From contig NZ_CP025624.1 in NCBI RefSeq assembly GCF_002874965.1, positions 2,418,001 to 2,482,000 on the forward strand: a DNA stretch of 64,000 nucleotides. Direction: 5' to 3'. Positions 17,500 through 26,767 of this stretch are shown here, one piece after another (positions within the stretch are counted from its first letter, which is position 1; each line of letters starts with the position of its first letter). The translations under genes and the position numbers were made by a program. The notes under the pieces are model-generated. The model ran no database searches and was not told the origin of the DNA. It saw only the letters and a list, made by a program, of their open reading frames with translations. Origin of the DNA: Pseudomonas sp. NC02. Its GTDB lineage: Bacteria > Pseudomonadota > Gammaproteobacteria > Pseudomonadales > Pseudomonadaceae.

Positions 17500-19890
17500 A
17501 TGCCCGCAATACGCCCGTTGCTGAACCTCAGCCTCATGCTGAGCCTGAGTGCCAGCCCGTTGTTCGTTCCCATCAGCTATGCCGAAGACGGTGCGTCCCG
17601 GCGCAGCTACCAGGTGCCGGCCGGCAGCCTGAGCGCCGCGCTGACCCGTTTCGCCGGGCTGGCCGGGGTCAACCTCTCGGTGGACCCGGCGCTGGTCAGC
17701 GGCCGCAACAGCAGCGGGTTGTCCGGCGAATACGGCGTCGAAGAAGGTTTCGCGCGCCTGCTCCAGGGCTCCGGCCTGCAACTGCAGCCAATGGGCGAGC
17801 AGGCCTATAGGCTGACCCCGATTCCCGAAGGCGGCAGCCTGCAACTGGCGCCCACCTCGATTCTCGGCACCACCGGCGATGCCGGCAGCGAGTCCTTTGC
17901 TGGTGGCCAGGTGGCGCGCCGTGGCTCCCAGGGCCTGCTGGGCTCGAAGGACTTCATGGATACCCCGTTCAGCATGACCACCTACACCAGCGCGGCAGTC
18001 AAGAACCAACAGGCGCGTACCCTTGGCGACCTGATTGCCAGCGACCCCTCGGTGCGCGCCACCAACCCGGCCGGCGGGCGCTATGAGCAATTCACCATTC
18101 GCGGCTTCAGCCTGTTCAACAGTGATATCGCCTACAACGGCCTCTATGGCGTATTGCCGACCTACACCATCGACATGGAAATGGCCGAGCGCGTCGACAT
18201 CATCAAAGGCCCCAGCCAGTTGATCAACGGCATCTCGCCACGGGGCAGCGTGGGCGGCGGGATCAACGTGGTGCCCAAGCGTGCCACCGACACACCCATC
18301 ACCTCGCTCACCGGCAGTTGGGCCTCCGACAGCCAGGCGGGCGGAGCCGTGGATATCGGCCGGCGTTTTGGTGAAGACAACCAGTTCGGCCTGCGTTTCA
18401 ACGGCGTGAAACAGTCCGGCGACACCGCCTGGGATCACCAGAGTGTCGACCGCGAAATGGCCGTGCTGGGCCTGGATTTTCGCGGTGAACGCCTGCGACT
18501 CTCCACCGACATCGGTCGTACCGAGCGCGACACCGACGCCCCCCAGGAACGTGTGCAAGTCGGGCCCGACGCCAGGGTGCCGAGTGCCAACGACGTACGC
18601 CACAACTACGCGCAGCCCTGGAGCAAGGCAAGCACCAACGACACCTTCGGCACGGTCAACGGCGAGTTTGATCTCAGCGACAACGTAATGCTCTACGGCG
18701 GCGTCGGTGCGCGCAAAAGCAACCATGACTTCCTGCGCCATGCAGTGTCGGTGGCCAACAACGCCGGCGATTTCAGCGTGCAGCCCCGCGACTTCACCCG
18801 TGATGAAAACGTGCGCACCGCCACGGCGGGCGTGCGCAACTGGTTCCATACCGGCCCGGTGAGCCATGAGGTCAACCTGGCGGCCAGCTACTTCTACATG
18901 GACTTCGAAAACGGCGGCGCGCGATATGCGCAGGGTTCAAGCAATATCTACAACCCTGTTGAAACCCCCGCGCCTGGCCGGCCAACGCGATTTGACTCGA
19001 AGGTCTACACCGAAAACCGTTTCAGCGGTGTGGCGTTGTCCGACACCCTGGGTTTTTTCGATGACCGGTTGCTGCTGACCCTCGGTGCGCGCTGGCAGCG
19101 GGTCAAGGTCGACGACTGGACCGACAACGTCAAAGGCGACACCGCCTACGACGAGGAAAAAATTTCACCGTCCGGCGGCATCCTGTTCAAGGCCACCGAC
19201 AAGCTCTCGTTGTACGCCAACTACATGGAAGGCCTGAGCCAGGGCAAGGTCGCGCCGTCGGCGTCGGTCAACGATGACGAAATCTTCCCACCGTTCATCA
19301 GCCGTCAGGTCGAAGTCGGCGCCAAGTACGACGCCGGTGCGTTCGCGGTGACGGCCGCTGTATTCCGGATCAAGCAGCCGGCCTACGAGACCAACGCCAC
19401 CACGCTGGTCTTCGGCCCCAATGGCAAGCGCCAGAACGATGGTGTGGAACTCAGCGTGTTCGGCGAGCCGCTCAAGGGTTTCCGCCTGCTGGGCGGGGTG
19501 ATGTACATCGACAGCGAACTGACCCACACCACCAACGGCACCTACGACGGCAACCGCGCGCCGGCCACGCCCAAGTACAACGTCAACCTGGGCGCGGAGT
19601 GGGACGTGCCGACTGTTGAAGGCCTGACCCTGACCAGCCGCGGGATCTATTCCAGCTCGCAGTACCTGGACCAGTCCAACGTCAAGGAAATCGACGCCTG
19701 GACGCGGCTTGATGTCGGCGCACGCTACGCCTTCAAGGTCGACGACAAGCACATCACCCTGCGGGCCAATGTCGAGAACGTGGCCGACCGGCGCTACTGG
19801 AGTTCGGCCGGTGCCTCGGATGACAGCGAGCCGGGGTTGACCTTGTCGACGCCGCGCACGTATTTACTGTCGGCGACCGTCGACTTCTAG
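17500..19890 (+). CDS. TonB-dependent siderophore receptor with STN signalling domain
   Basis: A 796-residue outer-membrane receptor. A signal peptide (about 1-30) is followed by an STN/secretin-TonB short N-terminal domain (SLSAALTRFAGLAGVNLSVD, ~45-100), the plug (FTIRGF, VDIIKGPSQLINGISPRGSVGG) and a 22-strand barrel ending in Phe. The layout is that of FoxA/FiuA/FpvA-type transducers, which signal to a FecR-like anti-sigma factor. No fecI/fecR pair is present in the window, so its partner must be elsewhere or signalling has been lost. The start at 17500 has GAGAG nine bases upstream. The ligand cannot be read from the sequence. Confidence 0.88.
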   Translation: MPAIRPLLNLSLMLSLSASPLFVPISYAEDGASRRSYQVPAGSLSAALTRFAGLAGVNLSVDPALVSGRNSSGLSGEYGVEEGFARLLQGSGLQLQPMGEQAYRLTPIPEGGSLQLAPTSILGTTGDAGSESFAGGQVARRGSQGLLGSKDFMDTPFSMTTYTSAAVKNQQARTLGDLIASDPSVRATNPAGGRYEQFTIRGFSLFNSDIAYNGLYGVLPTYTIDMEMAERVDIIKGPSQLINGISPRGSVGGGINVVPKRATDTPITSLTGSWASDSQAGGAVDIGRRFGEDNQFGLRFNGVKQSGDTAWDHQSVDREMAVLGLDFRGERLRLSTDIGRTERDTDAPQERVQVGPDARVPSANDVRHNYAQPWSKASTNDTFGTVNGEFDLSDNVMLYGGVGARKSNHDFLRHAVSVANNAGDFSVQPRDFTRDENVRTATAGVRNWFHTGPVSHEVNLAASYFYMDFENGGARYAQGSSNIYNPVETPAPGRPTRFDSKVYTENRFSGVALSDTLGFFDDRLLLTLGARWQRVKVDDWTDNVKGDTAYDEEKISPSGGILFKATDKLSLYANYMEGLSQGKVAPSASVNDDEIFPPFISRQVEVGAKYDAGAFAVTAAVFRIKQPAYETNATTLVFGPNGKRQNDGVELSVFGEPLKGFRLLGGVMYIDSELTHTTNGTYDGNRAPATPKYNVNLGAEWDVPTVEGLTLTSRGIYSSSQYLDQSNVKEIDAWTRLDVGARYAFKVDDKHITLRANVENVADRRYWSSAGASDDSEPGLTLSTPRTYLLSATVDF

Positions 19891-20219
19891 CGGCAATCGC
19901 GCCACAGGGAAGTGGCACTCTTGTGCAGTTCAAAATTAAACGACGAGAAGTTCAATGATTAGTACTGTTGCAGTGGGCTGGCTATTTGCAATCGTGAACT
20001 AAGCATCAATATGTTAGTCGATGTGTTTAACAAGATTTTATGAATTGTGGCGAACTAATGGCCTTGGTCAGTAGTTCTAAAAGGCCATGATTTGCCACGG
20101 CTGTCCTGCACATCGCTTGTGTGCAGGGTCTTGATCTTGTTCAAGGCGCCGCTGGGACTAGTTGTTGTTTCTGCACCCTTGGAAACAGCCTCTTCAACTA
20201 GTTGTTCAGAATGGTGCAG
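19891..20219. other. Intergenic region before the type II secretion operon
   Basis: No gene is visible in these 329 bases. They contain a small hairpin (CCTGCACA...TGTGCAGG, 20105-20127). The 10-mer ACTAGTTGTT occurs twice, at 20157-20166 and 20197-20206, exactly 40 bases apart. No convincing Pho box is seen. Confidence 0.6.
20157..20206. promoter_or_regulatory. Direct repeat ACTAGTTGTT x2, 40-base spacing
   Basis: Two identical 10-mers on the same strand are spaced about four helical turns apart, just upstream of gspE. They could be tandem binding sites for an activator of the secretion operon. Confidence 0.35.
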
Positions 20220-21956
20220 ATGTCTCAACCGATACCGTCAATGCCCATCGATGCATGCCGAATGCAGATTCCGGATGCCGAACAAGTGTGCGCGTGGCTG
20301 ATGCGAAAAGCCGGTCTGAAAACCGTCGACCTGGAACGTGCTCGACGGTTATCCCAGGAATCCGACGACCCCGAACTGCTCGGCCTGCTGACGCGCCTGG
20401 GGCTGGTTTCCGAAGTGGAACTGGCGCGGGCCTGGGCCGATTTGCTCGGCGCGCCGTTGCTGCTGGCCGATGCCGCACCGCCCGTGCTCGACCCGCTGCC
20501 GGCGCTGACCGAACGCTTCATGCGCCATTACCAGGTGGTGCCGGTAGGCTGGAGCCACGGTGGTGTGCGGGTGTTGGCGGCCAACCCGGCGCTGCTGTAT
20601 CCGTTCCAGGCCCTGGCGTACGCGTGCGGCGTGCCGGTGTGGCTGGCGGTCGGGCCGCGCAACGAAGTCGAAACCCTGATCGAGCGTTACTACGGCCAGG
20701 GCCGTTCCGCCATGGGCACCCTGATCGAAAACCTCGACGAACAAGGCGGCGCCCTGGAAGACATCGAACACCTCAAGGACATGGCCTCCGAAGCCCCGGT
20801 GATTCGCCTGGTCAACCTGATCCTGCAACGGGCCGTGGAGCACCGCGCCTCGGACATCCATATCGAACCCTTTGAAAACCAGCTCAAGGTGCGCTACCGC
20901 ATCGACGGTGTGCTGCATGAAGCGGAAGCGCCGCCGGCGAGTTCCTCGGCGGCGGTGATTTCCCGGGTCAAGATCATGGCGCGCCTCGACATCGCCGAGC
21001 GCCGCCTGCCGCAGGACGGCCGGATCATGTTGCGCATCCAGGGCAAGGAACTGGACCTGCGGGTATCTACGGTGCCCACCAGTTTTGGCGAGTCGGTGGT
21101 GATGCGCCTGCTGGACCGCCAGACCGTGCAGTTCGATTTCCAGAGCCTGGGCTTTGATGGCCAGCGCCTGGCAACCTTTCTTGAAGTGCTCGAGCGGCCC
21201 CACGGCATCCTGCTGGTCACCGGGCCCACCGGCTCGGGTAAAACCACCACGCTCTATACCGCGTTGTCGCGGCTCAATACCGCCGAGCGCAAGATCATCA
21301 CTGTCGAAGACCCGGTGGAATACCAGCTGGAAGGCATCAACCAGATCCAGGTCAAACCCGCCATTGGGCTGGACTTCGCCGGCGCGCTGCGCTCCATCGT
21401 GCGCCAGGACCCGGACGTGATCATGATCGGTGAAATCCGCGACCTCGAAACCTGCCGCATCGCCATCCAGTCTTCCCTGACCGGCCACCTGGTGCTCTCG
21501 ACCCTGCACACCAACAGTGCCGCAGCAAGTATCACGCGCCTGCTGGACATGGGGGTGGAGAGCTACCTGATCGCCTCGACCGTCAATGGCATCCTCGCGC
21601 AGCGCCTGGTGCGCCGCCTCGACCTGGCGACCCGCGAGGCGTTCGAAGCCCCGCCGGAGCTGATCGAGGAACACGGCCTCGACCGCTTCACCGAGCAGCG
21701 CCCGATCCTGCTTTACCGGCCTCGCGCCAACGCCGCCGGCGGCGGTTACCACGGCCGCAGTGCAATCACCGAATTGCTGGTGATGAATGACGAACTGCGC
21801 AGCTTGTTGATGCGCCAGGCCGACGCCGCGACCCTCGAACAGGCCGCCCGCCGTGGTGGCTTGCGCACCCTGCATGAAGAAGGCCTGCGCCAGGCGGTGG
21901 CCGGTGTCACGTCCCTTGAAGAAGTGTTGCGCGTCACCCGTGGAGAGGGCGCGTGA
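20220..21956 (+). CDS. gspE: Type II secretion ATPase GspE
   Basis: The 578-residue cytoplasmic ATPase that drives pseudopilus assembly. Walker A GPTGSGKTTT is at about residues 335-344 and Walker B with VIMIGEIRD at ~400-408; the Asp and His boxes lie between. The C-terminal part reads RPRANAAGGGYHGRSAITEL. The tetracysteine zinc motif found in XcpR/PulE is absent here. The start is uncertain: ATG at 20220 is used, with others at 20202, 20211 and 20241. It opens an operon in which nearly every gene overlaps or abuts the next; its stop overlaps gspF as GTGA. Confidence 0.93.
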   Translation: MSQPIPSMPIDACRMQIPDAEQVCAWLMRKAGLKTVDLERARRLSQESDDPELLGLLTRLGLVSEVELARAWADLLGAPLLLADAAPPVLDPLPALTERFMRHYQVVPVGWSHGGVRVLAANPALLYPFQALAYACGVPVWLAVGPRNEVETLIERYYGQGRSAMGTLIENLDEQGGALEDIEHLKDMASEAPVIRLVNLILQRAVEHRASDIHIEPFENQLKVRYRIDGVLHEAEAPPASSSAAVISRVKIMARLDIAERRLPQDGRIMLRIQGKELDLRVSTVPTSFGESVVMRLLDRQTVQFDFQSLGFDGQRLATFLEVLERPHGILLVTGPTGSGKTTTLYTALSRLNTAERKIITVEDPVEYQLEGINQIQVKPAIGLDFAGALRSIVRQDPDVIMIGEIRDLETCRIAIQSSLTGHLVLSTLHTNSAAASITRLLDMGVESYLIASTVNGILAQRLVRRLDLATREAFEAPPELIEEHGLDRFTEQRPILLYRPRANAAGGGYHGRSAITELLVMNDELRSLLMRQADAATLEQAARRGGLRTLHEEGLRQAVAGVTSLEEVLRVTRGEGA

Positions 21957-23155
21957 GCCTGTTCAAATACCGTGCCCTGGACAGCCAGGGCGTCGCGCAG
22001 AACGGCACCCTCGAAGCGAAGGACCAGGCCGCCGCCGTCGCTGCGCTGCACAAGCGTGGCCTGCTGCTATTGCACATCGATGCCGCCGGTGCCCAAGGGC
22101 TGCGCAATGCCTTCGGGCGCGGCCAGTTGAATGGCGCGGCGCTGGTCAGTTTTACCCAGCAACTGGCCACCCTGCTGGGCGCGGGCCAACCGCTGGAGCG
22201 CTCGCTGGGCATCCTGCTCAAGCAGCCCGGCCAGCCGCAGACCCGGGCACTGATCGAGCGTATCCGCGAGCACGTCAAGGCCGGCAAGCCATTGTCGGCA
22301 GCGCTGGAAGAGGAGGGCAGCCAATTTTCGCCGCTGTACCTGAGCATGGTGCGTGCCGGTGAGGCGGGCGGTGCGCTGGAGAACACCCTGCGCCAACTCA
22401 GTGACTACCTGGAACGCAGCCAGTTATTGAGAGGCGAGGTGATCAACGCGCTGATCTATCCCGCCTTCCTGGTGGTGGGCGTGCTCGGTTCCCTGGCGCT
22501 GTTGCTGGCTTACGTGGTGCCGCAGTTTGTGCCGATCTTCAAGGATCTGGGCGTGCCGATTCCGTTGATCACCGAAGTGATCCTGGGCCTTGGGCAGTTC
22601 CTCGGCGCCCATGGCCTGGCGGTACTCGCCGGGTTGATCGTGACGGTCTGGGCCCTGGCGGCACGCCTGCGCAACCCACGACACCGCGAGCAGTACGACC
22701 GGCGCGTGCTGGGTATCCGCGTTATCGGCCCGCTGTTGCAGCGGGTCGAAGCCGCACGCCTGGCACGCATCCTCGGCACCTTGCTGAGCAACGACGTGGC
22801 GCTGCTGCAAGCGCTGGTGATCGCGCGCCAGGTCTGCACCAACCGTGCCTTGCAGGCACAAGTGGCCCAGGCCGCCGAGTCGGTGAAAGGCGGCGGCACC
22901 CTGGCCAGTGCATTTGGCAGCCAACCGCTGCTGCCGGACCTGGCCCTGCAAATGATTGAAGTCGGCGAACAGGCCGGTGAACTGGACAGCATGCTGCTCA
23001 AGGTCGCCGACGTGTTCGACGTCGAAGCCAAGCGCGGCATCGACCGCCTGCTCGCCGCCCTGGTGCCGTCCCTGACGGTGGTCATGGCGGTGCTGGTGGC
23101 GGTGATCATGCTCGCGATCATGCTGCCGCTGATGAGCCTGACCAGCAATATATGA
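21953..23155 (+). CDS. gspF: Type II secretion inner-membrane platform protein GspF
   Basis: A 400-residue protein with two T2SSF domains and about three membrane segments (for example YPAFLVVGVLGSLALLLAYVV and the last at ~375-395). It starts at GTG 21953, overlapping the gspE stop by 4 bases. It connects GspE to the pseudopilus base. The sequence SLFKYRALDSQGVAQNGTLEA is typical of GspF N-termini. Confidence 0.93.
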   Translation: MSLFKYRALDSQGVAQNGTLEAKDQAAAVAALHKRGLLLLHIDAAGAQGLRNAFGRGQLNGAALVSFTQQLATLLGAGQPLERSLGILLKQPGQPQTRALIERIREHVKAGKPLSAALEEEGSQFSPLYLSMVRAGEAGGALENTLRQLSDYLERSQLLRGEVINALIYPAFLVVGVLGSLALLLAYVVPQFVPIFKDLGVPIPLITEVILGLGQFLGAHGLAVLAGLIVTVWALAARLRNPRHREQYDRRVLGIRVIGPLLQRVEAARLARILGTLLSNDVALLQALVIARQVCTNRALQAQVAQAAESVKGGGTLASAFGSQPLLPDLALQMIEVGEQAGELDSMLLKVADVFDVEAKRGIDRLLAALVPSLTVVMAVLVAVIMLAIMLPLMSLTSNI

Positions 23156-23175
23156 AGACCCAAGGAAGCAAGCCG

Positions 23176-23601
23176 ATGCGCCATACCCGTTTCAAACCCG
23201 CCCGCCGCCAAGGCGGTTTCACCTTGCTGGAAATGCTCGCGGTGATTGTGTTGCTGGGCATCGTCGCCACCATCGTGGTGCGCCAGGTGGGCGGCAACGT
23301 CGACAAGGGCAAATACGGCGCGGGCAAGGCGCAACTGGCCAGCCTGAGCATGAAGATCGAGAGCTACGGCCTGGACGTCGGCTCGCCACCCAAGACCCTC
23401 CAGCAATTGGTCGACAAGCCCGGCAACACCGCCGGCTGGGCCGGACCGTACGCCAAGCCCTCAGACCTCAAGGACCCGTTCGGCCATGCCTTCGGCTATC
23501 GCTTCCCCGGTGAACATGGCGCCTTCGACCTGATCTTCTACGGTCAGGACGGCCAGCCCGGCGGCGAAGGCTACAGCGCCGACCTGGGCAACTGGGAATA
23601 A
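23176..23601 (+). CDS. gspG: Major pseudopilin GspG
   Basis: A type IV pilin-like protein with the prepilin peptidase site RRQGG|FTLLEM (Glu5 present) and the GspG C-terminal region around KDPFGHAFGYRFPG...FDLIFYGQDGQPGG. The ATG at 23176 is chosen because AAGGAA lies 8-9 bases upstream; an ATG at 23152 overlapping the gspF stop is possible and would lengthen the leader to 22 residues. Processing must rely on PilD, since no prepilin peptidase is encoded here. Confidence 0.93.
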   Translation: MRHTRFKPARRQGGFTLLEMLAVIVLLGIVATIVVRQVGGNVDKGKYGAGKAQLASLSMKIESYGLDVGSPPKTLQQLVDKPGNTAGWAGPYAKPSDLKDPFGHAFGYRFPGEHGAFDLIFYGQDGQPGGEGYSADLGNWE

Positions 23602-24032
23602 TGCCGGCCCTCCAACGCGGCTTTACCCTGCTGGAGATGCTGGTGGTGATCGTGTTGATCAGCATCGCGGCCGGGTTGGTGGGATTTGGCCTGCAACAAG
23701 GCCTGCGGGTAGCGAAAGAGCGCCAGGTGGTCGGGCAGATGGTGGATGCCCTGCGCAGCACACGGGCACGGGCGATTGTCAGCGGCAGGTCGGCCAAGAC
23801 CGTCTTCGACTTGGCCCGGCTGAGCTTTCAGGCGCCGGGGCAACCCATCAAGCACTGGCCGGCCGATCTGCAAGTGACCCTGCACACCGCCGAACACGCA
23901 GGCGCTGCGGTGGAGTTTTACCCCGACGGCAGCTCTACCGGCGGCAACCTGTTATTGGCCAATGGCACGCGACGCTGGCGCATCGACGTCGGCTGGCTGA
24001 CCGGCAGCGTGCAGTCCAGGGCATTGCCATGA
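23601..24032 (+). CDS. gspH: Minor pseudopilin GspH
   Basis: A 143-residue pseudopilin with a short leader and the site LQRG|FTLLEMLVV. The remainder is a GspH/FimT-like β-rich domain (VEFYPDGSSTGG). It overlaps the gspG stop by one base (TAATG) and gspI by 4 bases. Confidence 0.9.
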   Translation: MPALQRGFTLLEMLVVIVLISIAAGLVGFGLQQGLRVAKERQVVGQMVDALRSTRARAIVSGRSAKTVFDLARLSFQAPGQPIKHWPADLQVTLHTAEHAGAAVEFYPDGSSTGGNLLLANGTRRWRIDVGWLTGSVQSRALP

Positions 24033-24397
24033 AGCGTCAGTCGGGTTTCACCTTGCTGGAAATGCTCGCAGCGCTGACCCTCATGGCGATCTGCAGCACG
24101 GTGTTGCTGGTCGCGTTCGGCCAAAGCGCGCGCTCGTTGTTGCAGGTGGCCCACAGCGACCGCCTGACCCATACCGCCTTGAGCGTGATGGATCAGGAGG
24201 CGTCGGGGCCCCTGGCCAGTGGCGTGCGCGAGGGCGAGCTGGACGGCATTGCCTGGCAACTGCGCGTCGCCCAGCAGCCCACCCGCATCGGTCAGCCACA
24301 TTTGTTTCGCCTTGATCTCAGCGTCAGCGAAGGTCCGCGCCGCGCAAATTTCAGTACCTTGAAACTGCGCGCCAGCCGCGACGGGAGCCTCCAGTGA
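24029..24397 (+). CDS. gspI: Minor pseudopilin GspI
   Basis: A 122-residue pseudopilin with the cleavage site KRQSG|FTLLEML and the usual short GspI length. It forms the pseudopilus tip with GspJ and GspK. It overlaps both neighbours by 4 bases (ATGA, GTGA). Confidence 0.9.
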   Translation: MKRQSGFTLLEMLAALTLMAICSTVLLVAFGQSARSLLQVAHSDRLTHTALSVMDQEASGPLASGVREGELDGIAWQLRVAQQPTRIGQPHLFRLDLSVSEGPRRANFSTLKLRASRDGSLQ

Positions 24398-25011
24398 AGC
24401 AGCAGCGGGGCTTCACGTTGCTCGAAATCATGATCGTGCTCAGCCTGCTGGGCGTGTTGTTGGCCCTGGTGGGCGGCGCGCTCCTGGGAGCCAACCGTGC
24501 AGTACTCAAGGCGCAGCGCTACACCGTCAACCTGGATGAAAGTCGCGCCGCGCAACAGTTCCTGCGCACTTCCATCAGCGAGGCGCTGCCCCTGGACGTG
24601 ACCGAGGACGACAGCCAGACCAACGGCTTTTTTGTCGGCGCTCCCCAGCGCCTGCAATACGTCGCGACCTTGCCGGGCGTGCTCGGCGGCGGTATCCAGC
24701 GTTTCACCTTGCAGTTGACCGAGCGCGAGTTGCAGGTGGCGTTCGCACGGTTTGAGTCCAATGCCCAAGTGAGCGTGCCGGCCACCCGCAGCGAACCGCA
24801 GGTGTTGCTGAAGAACGTCGAGGATCTGCAATTCAGCTATCGCGGCCTGTCGCCCAAGGGCCAGGCCACCGGTTGGATCAGTGACTGGCCGTGGACCAAA
24901 CGCCTGCCTTATGCGGTACGCATTGCAGCACAAGTCAACGGACCGGTGCCGTGGGTCACCCAAGTGGTTGCCCTGCGGCTGAACCTCTCTAGCGGAGCAT
25001 CAGGCGAATGA
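24394..25011 (+). CDS. gspJ: Minor pseudopilin GspJ
   Basis: A 205-residue pseudopilin with KQQRG|FTLLEIMIVLSLLG and the longer GspJ globular domain (VEDLQFSYRG, WPWTKRLPYAVRI). It starts at GTG 24394, overlapping gspI, and overlaps gspK by 4 bases. Confidence 0.9.
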   Translation: MKQQRGFTLLEIMIVLSLLGVLLALVGGALLGANRAVLKAQRYTVNLDESRAAQQFLRTSISEALPLDVTEDDSQTNGFFVGAPQRLQYVATLPGVLGGGIQRFTLQLTERELQVAFARFESNAQVSVPATRSEPQVLLKNVEDLQFSYRGLSPKGQATGWISDWPWTKRLPYAVRIAAQVNGPVPWVTQVVALRLNLSSGASGE

Positions 25012-25730
25012 AGCGTCAGCGCGGCGTTGCATTGCTGCTGGTGCTGTGGGTACTGGCGTTGCTCAGCTTGCTGCTGGGCGGCCTGGCCGGTTGGGTACAA
25101 CTGGAAAGCCGCCAGGCCCTGTGGCATCGCCAGCATACCCAGGCGCTGCTGGCGGCGGAGGCGGGCGTGGCGTTGGCCATGCAGGCCCTGGCCGACCCGC
25201 TGCAACGCAAGCAATGGATCGCCGACGGCCGCGAAATGCCCCTGGTATTTGATGACGCACAGCTTCACGTGAGCCTGCACAGCGAGCGCGGCAAGCTGTA
25301 TTTGAACAGCGCCGAGGCCGCTGACTTTGCCCGCCTGGCCCTGGCCTGCGGCGCCACCCAGGCCCAGGCCAGCCGGCTCGCCAGGGACCTGGAAATGCGG
25401 CGCAACGCAGGCCTGGCGCCGTTCCGCGTGGTGGAGGAAGTGCGGCAATTGCCCGGCATGACCCAGGCGCTGTACAGCCGGCTCACCCCGGAAATCAGTT
25501 TGTGGAGTGGCCTCGACCGGCCCGATCCCGCCTTCGCCAGCCCCTTGATGCGCCAGGCGCTGAACCTGCCCCGGCAGAGCGCGGTAGGGGCCGACCCCGG
25601 TGACGTGCTGGTGATCGACAGCCGCGCACAACGCCCCGGCGGTTACCACGCCCGGTTACGAACCACGGTTTTATTGAGCCCATCGGAGGGAAGCGCACAA
25701 CCTTATCGGGTGCTGCGTTGGCAAGAATGA
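25008..25730 (+). CDS. gspK: Minor pseudopilin GspK
   Basis: A 240-residue protein with KRQRG|VALLLVLWVLALL. It lacks the Glu at position +5, as is characteristic of GspK, which sits at the pseudopilus tip. It is shorter than many GspK proteins (about 300), so one globular subdomain may be reduced. It overlaps gspL as ATGA. Confidence 0.88.
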   Translation: MKRQRGVALLLVLWVLALLSLLLGGLAGWVQLESRQALWHRQHTQALLAAEAGVALAMQALADPLQRKQWIADGREMPLVFDDAQLHVSLHSERGKLYLNSAEAADFARLALACGATQAQASRLARDLEMRRNAGLAPFRVVEEVRQLPGMTQALYSRLTPEISLWSGLDRPDPAFASPLMRQALNLPRQSAVGADPGDVLVIDSRAQRPGGYHARLRTTVLLSPSEGSAQPYRVLRWQE

Positions 25731-26767
25731 ATCCAAACCTTTCGGCGCCAGTGGCGCGCCTTCAACAGCTGGCCGAACCGCTCACCCGGCGCTGGCGCGG
25801 CAGCTTGCTGCAAGTGGGCTGGCGTCTGTGGCTCAAGGAGCTGCGTGGCTGCCTGCCGGCGTGGCTGTCGGTCCGTGACATCCCCGAGCACCGCTACCAC
25901 TGGCCGTTGACCGGGCCGGTGGCAAAACCTGCCGACGAGGTGCGCCAGGTGCTGGTGCTCGCGCCCTCGGCGGTGTTGCTGCAAACCCTGCAACTGCCCC
26001 TGGCGGCCGCGCGCAACCTGTCGACCGTGGTGGGTTATGAGCTGGACCGCTTTACCCCGTTCGAGGCTGAACAGTTGTACTTCGTGGCCCGTCAGGAACG
26101 GCGCACCGCCACGCATGTGCAGGTGACCCTGGTGGCCATCCTGCGGGAGCGCCTGGATCAAGTCCTGTTGGACTGCGCTGCCCTCGGCTTGCAGCCCCAT
26201 GCGGTGGATGTGGACGGGCCAATGGGCATCGACCTGCTGCCGGCGCCGTTGCGCCCACGCCAGCGCCCGGCCGGGAAGGGCTTGCAACGCAGCCTGCCCT
26301 GGCTGTGCGGCGCCTTGCTGATTGCCGCGATGCTGCTGTGGCTCAACGACCGCCAGCGGGTGCTCGACGTCATGCAGGCGCAGGTGCAACAACAGAAAGC
26401 CCAGGTCGCCGAGGTCCAGAGCCTGCGCCAGCAACTGCTCAATACCCGTGGCGCCGCGCAGTACCTGATTCGCCGCAAGTCGGCACAACCGCCGTTGGCG
26501 GCGTTGCTCAACGAGCTGACCGCCTGCCTGCCCGCCGATACCTGGATCGACCAGTTGGACGTCAACAACGGCGCCGACGTGTCCTTCTCCGGGCAAAGCG
26601 CCAAGGCGAGTGCCCTGATCACTCGGATCAAGGCGTGCCACAGCCTGGAAAACCCCCAGTTCGAAGGGGTGATCCAACCCGATGCGCAAACCGGCAAGGA
26701 TCAGTTTTCCCTGCGCGCCCACTTGCACCAGGAGGCCGCCGATGCGCCGACCACTGACACCCCGTGA
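25727..26767 (+). CDS. gspL: Type II secretion protein GspL
   Basis: A 346-residue bitopic protein. The cytoplasmic half has a degenerate actin-like fold that recruits GspE. A single membrane segment (LPWLCGALLIAAMLLWL, about 185-205) follows, then a PilN-like periplasmic domain with a coiled coil. ATG 25727 overlaps the gspK stop. It continues 26 bases into gspM. Confidence 0.85.
   Translation: MNPNLSAPVARLQQLAEPLTRRWRGSLLQVGWRLWLKELRGCLPAWLSVRDIPEHRYHWPLTGPVAKPADEVRQVLVLAPSAVLLQTLQLPLAAARNLSTVVGYELDRFTPFEAEQLYFVARQERRTATHVQVTLVAILRERLDQVLLDCAALGLQPHAVDVDGPMGIDLLPAPLRPRQRPAGKGLQRSLPWLCGALLIAAMLLWLNDRQRVLDVMQAQVQQQKAQVAEVQSLRQQLLNTRGAAQYLIRRKSAQPPLAALLNELTACLPADTWIDQLDVNNGADVSFSGQSAKASALITRIKACHSLENPQFEGVIQPDAQTGKDQFSLRAHLHQEAADAPTTDTP

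Noticed and set aside
17425..17500. Longer N-terminus for the TonB receptor from 17425
   Set aside because: The added residues precede a good signal peptide that begins at the ATG at 17500 and would disrupt export.
20090..20220. Possible Pho box upstream of the type II operon
   Set aside because: CTGTCCTGCAC has only a partial match to one half-site and no correctly spaced second half.
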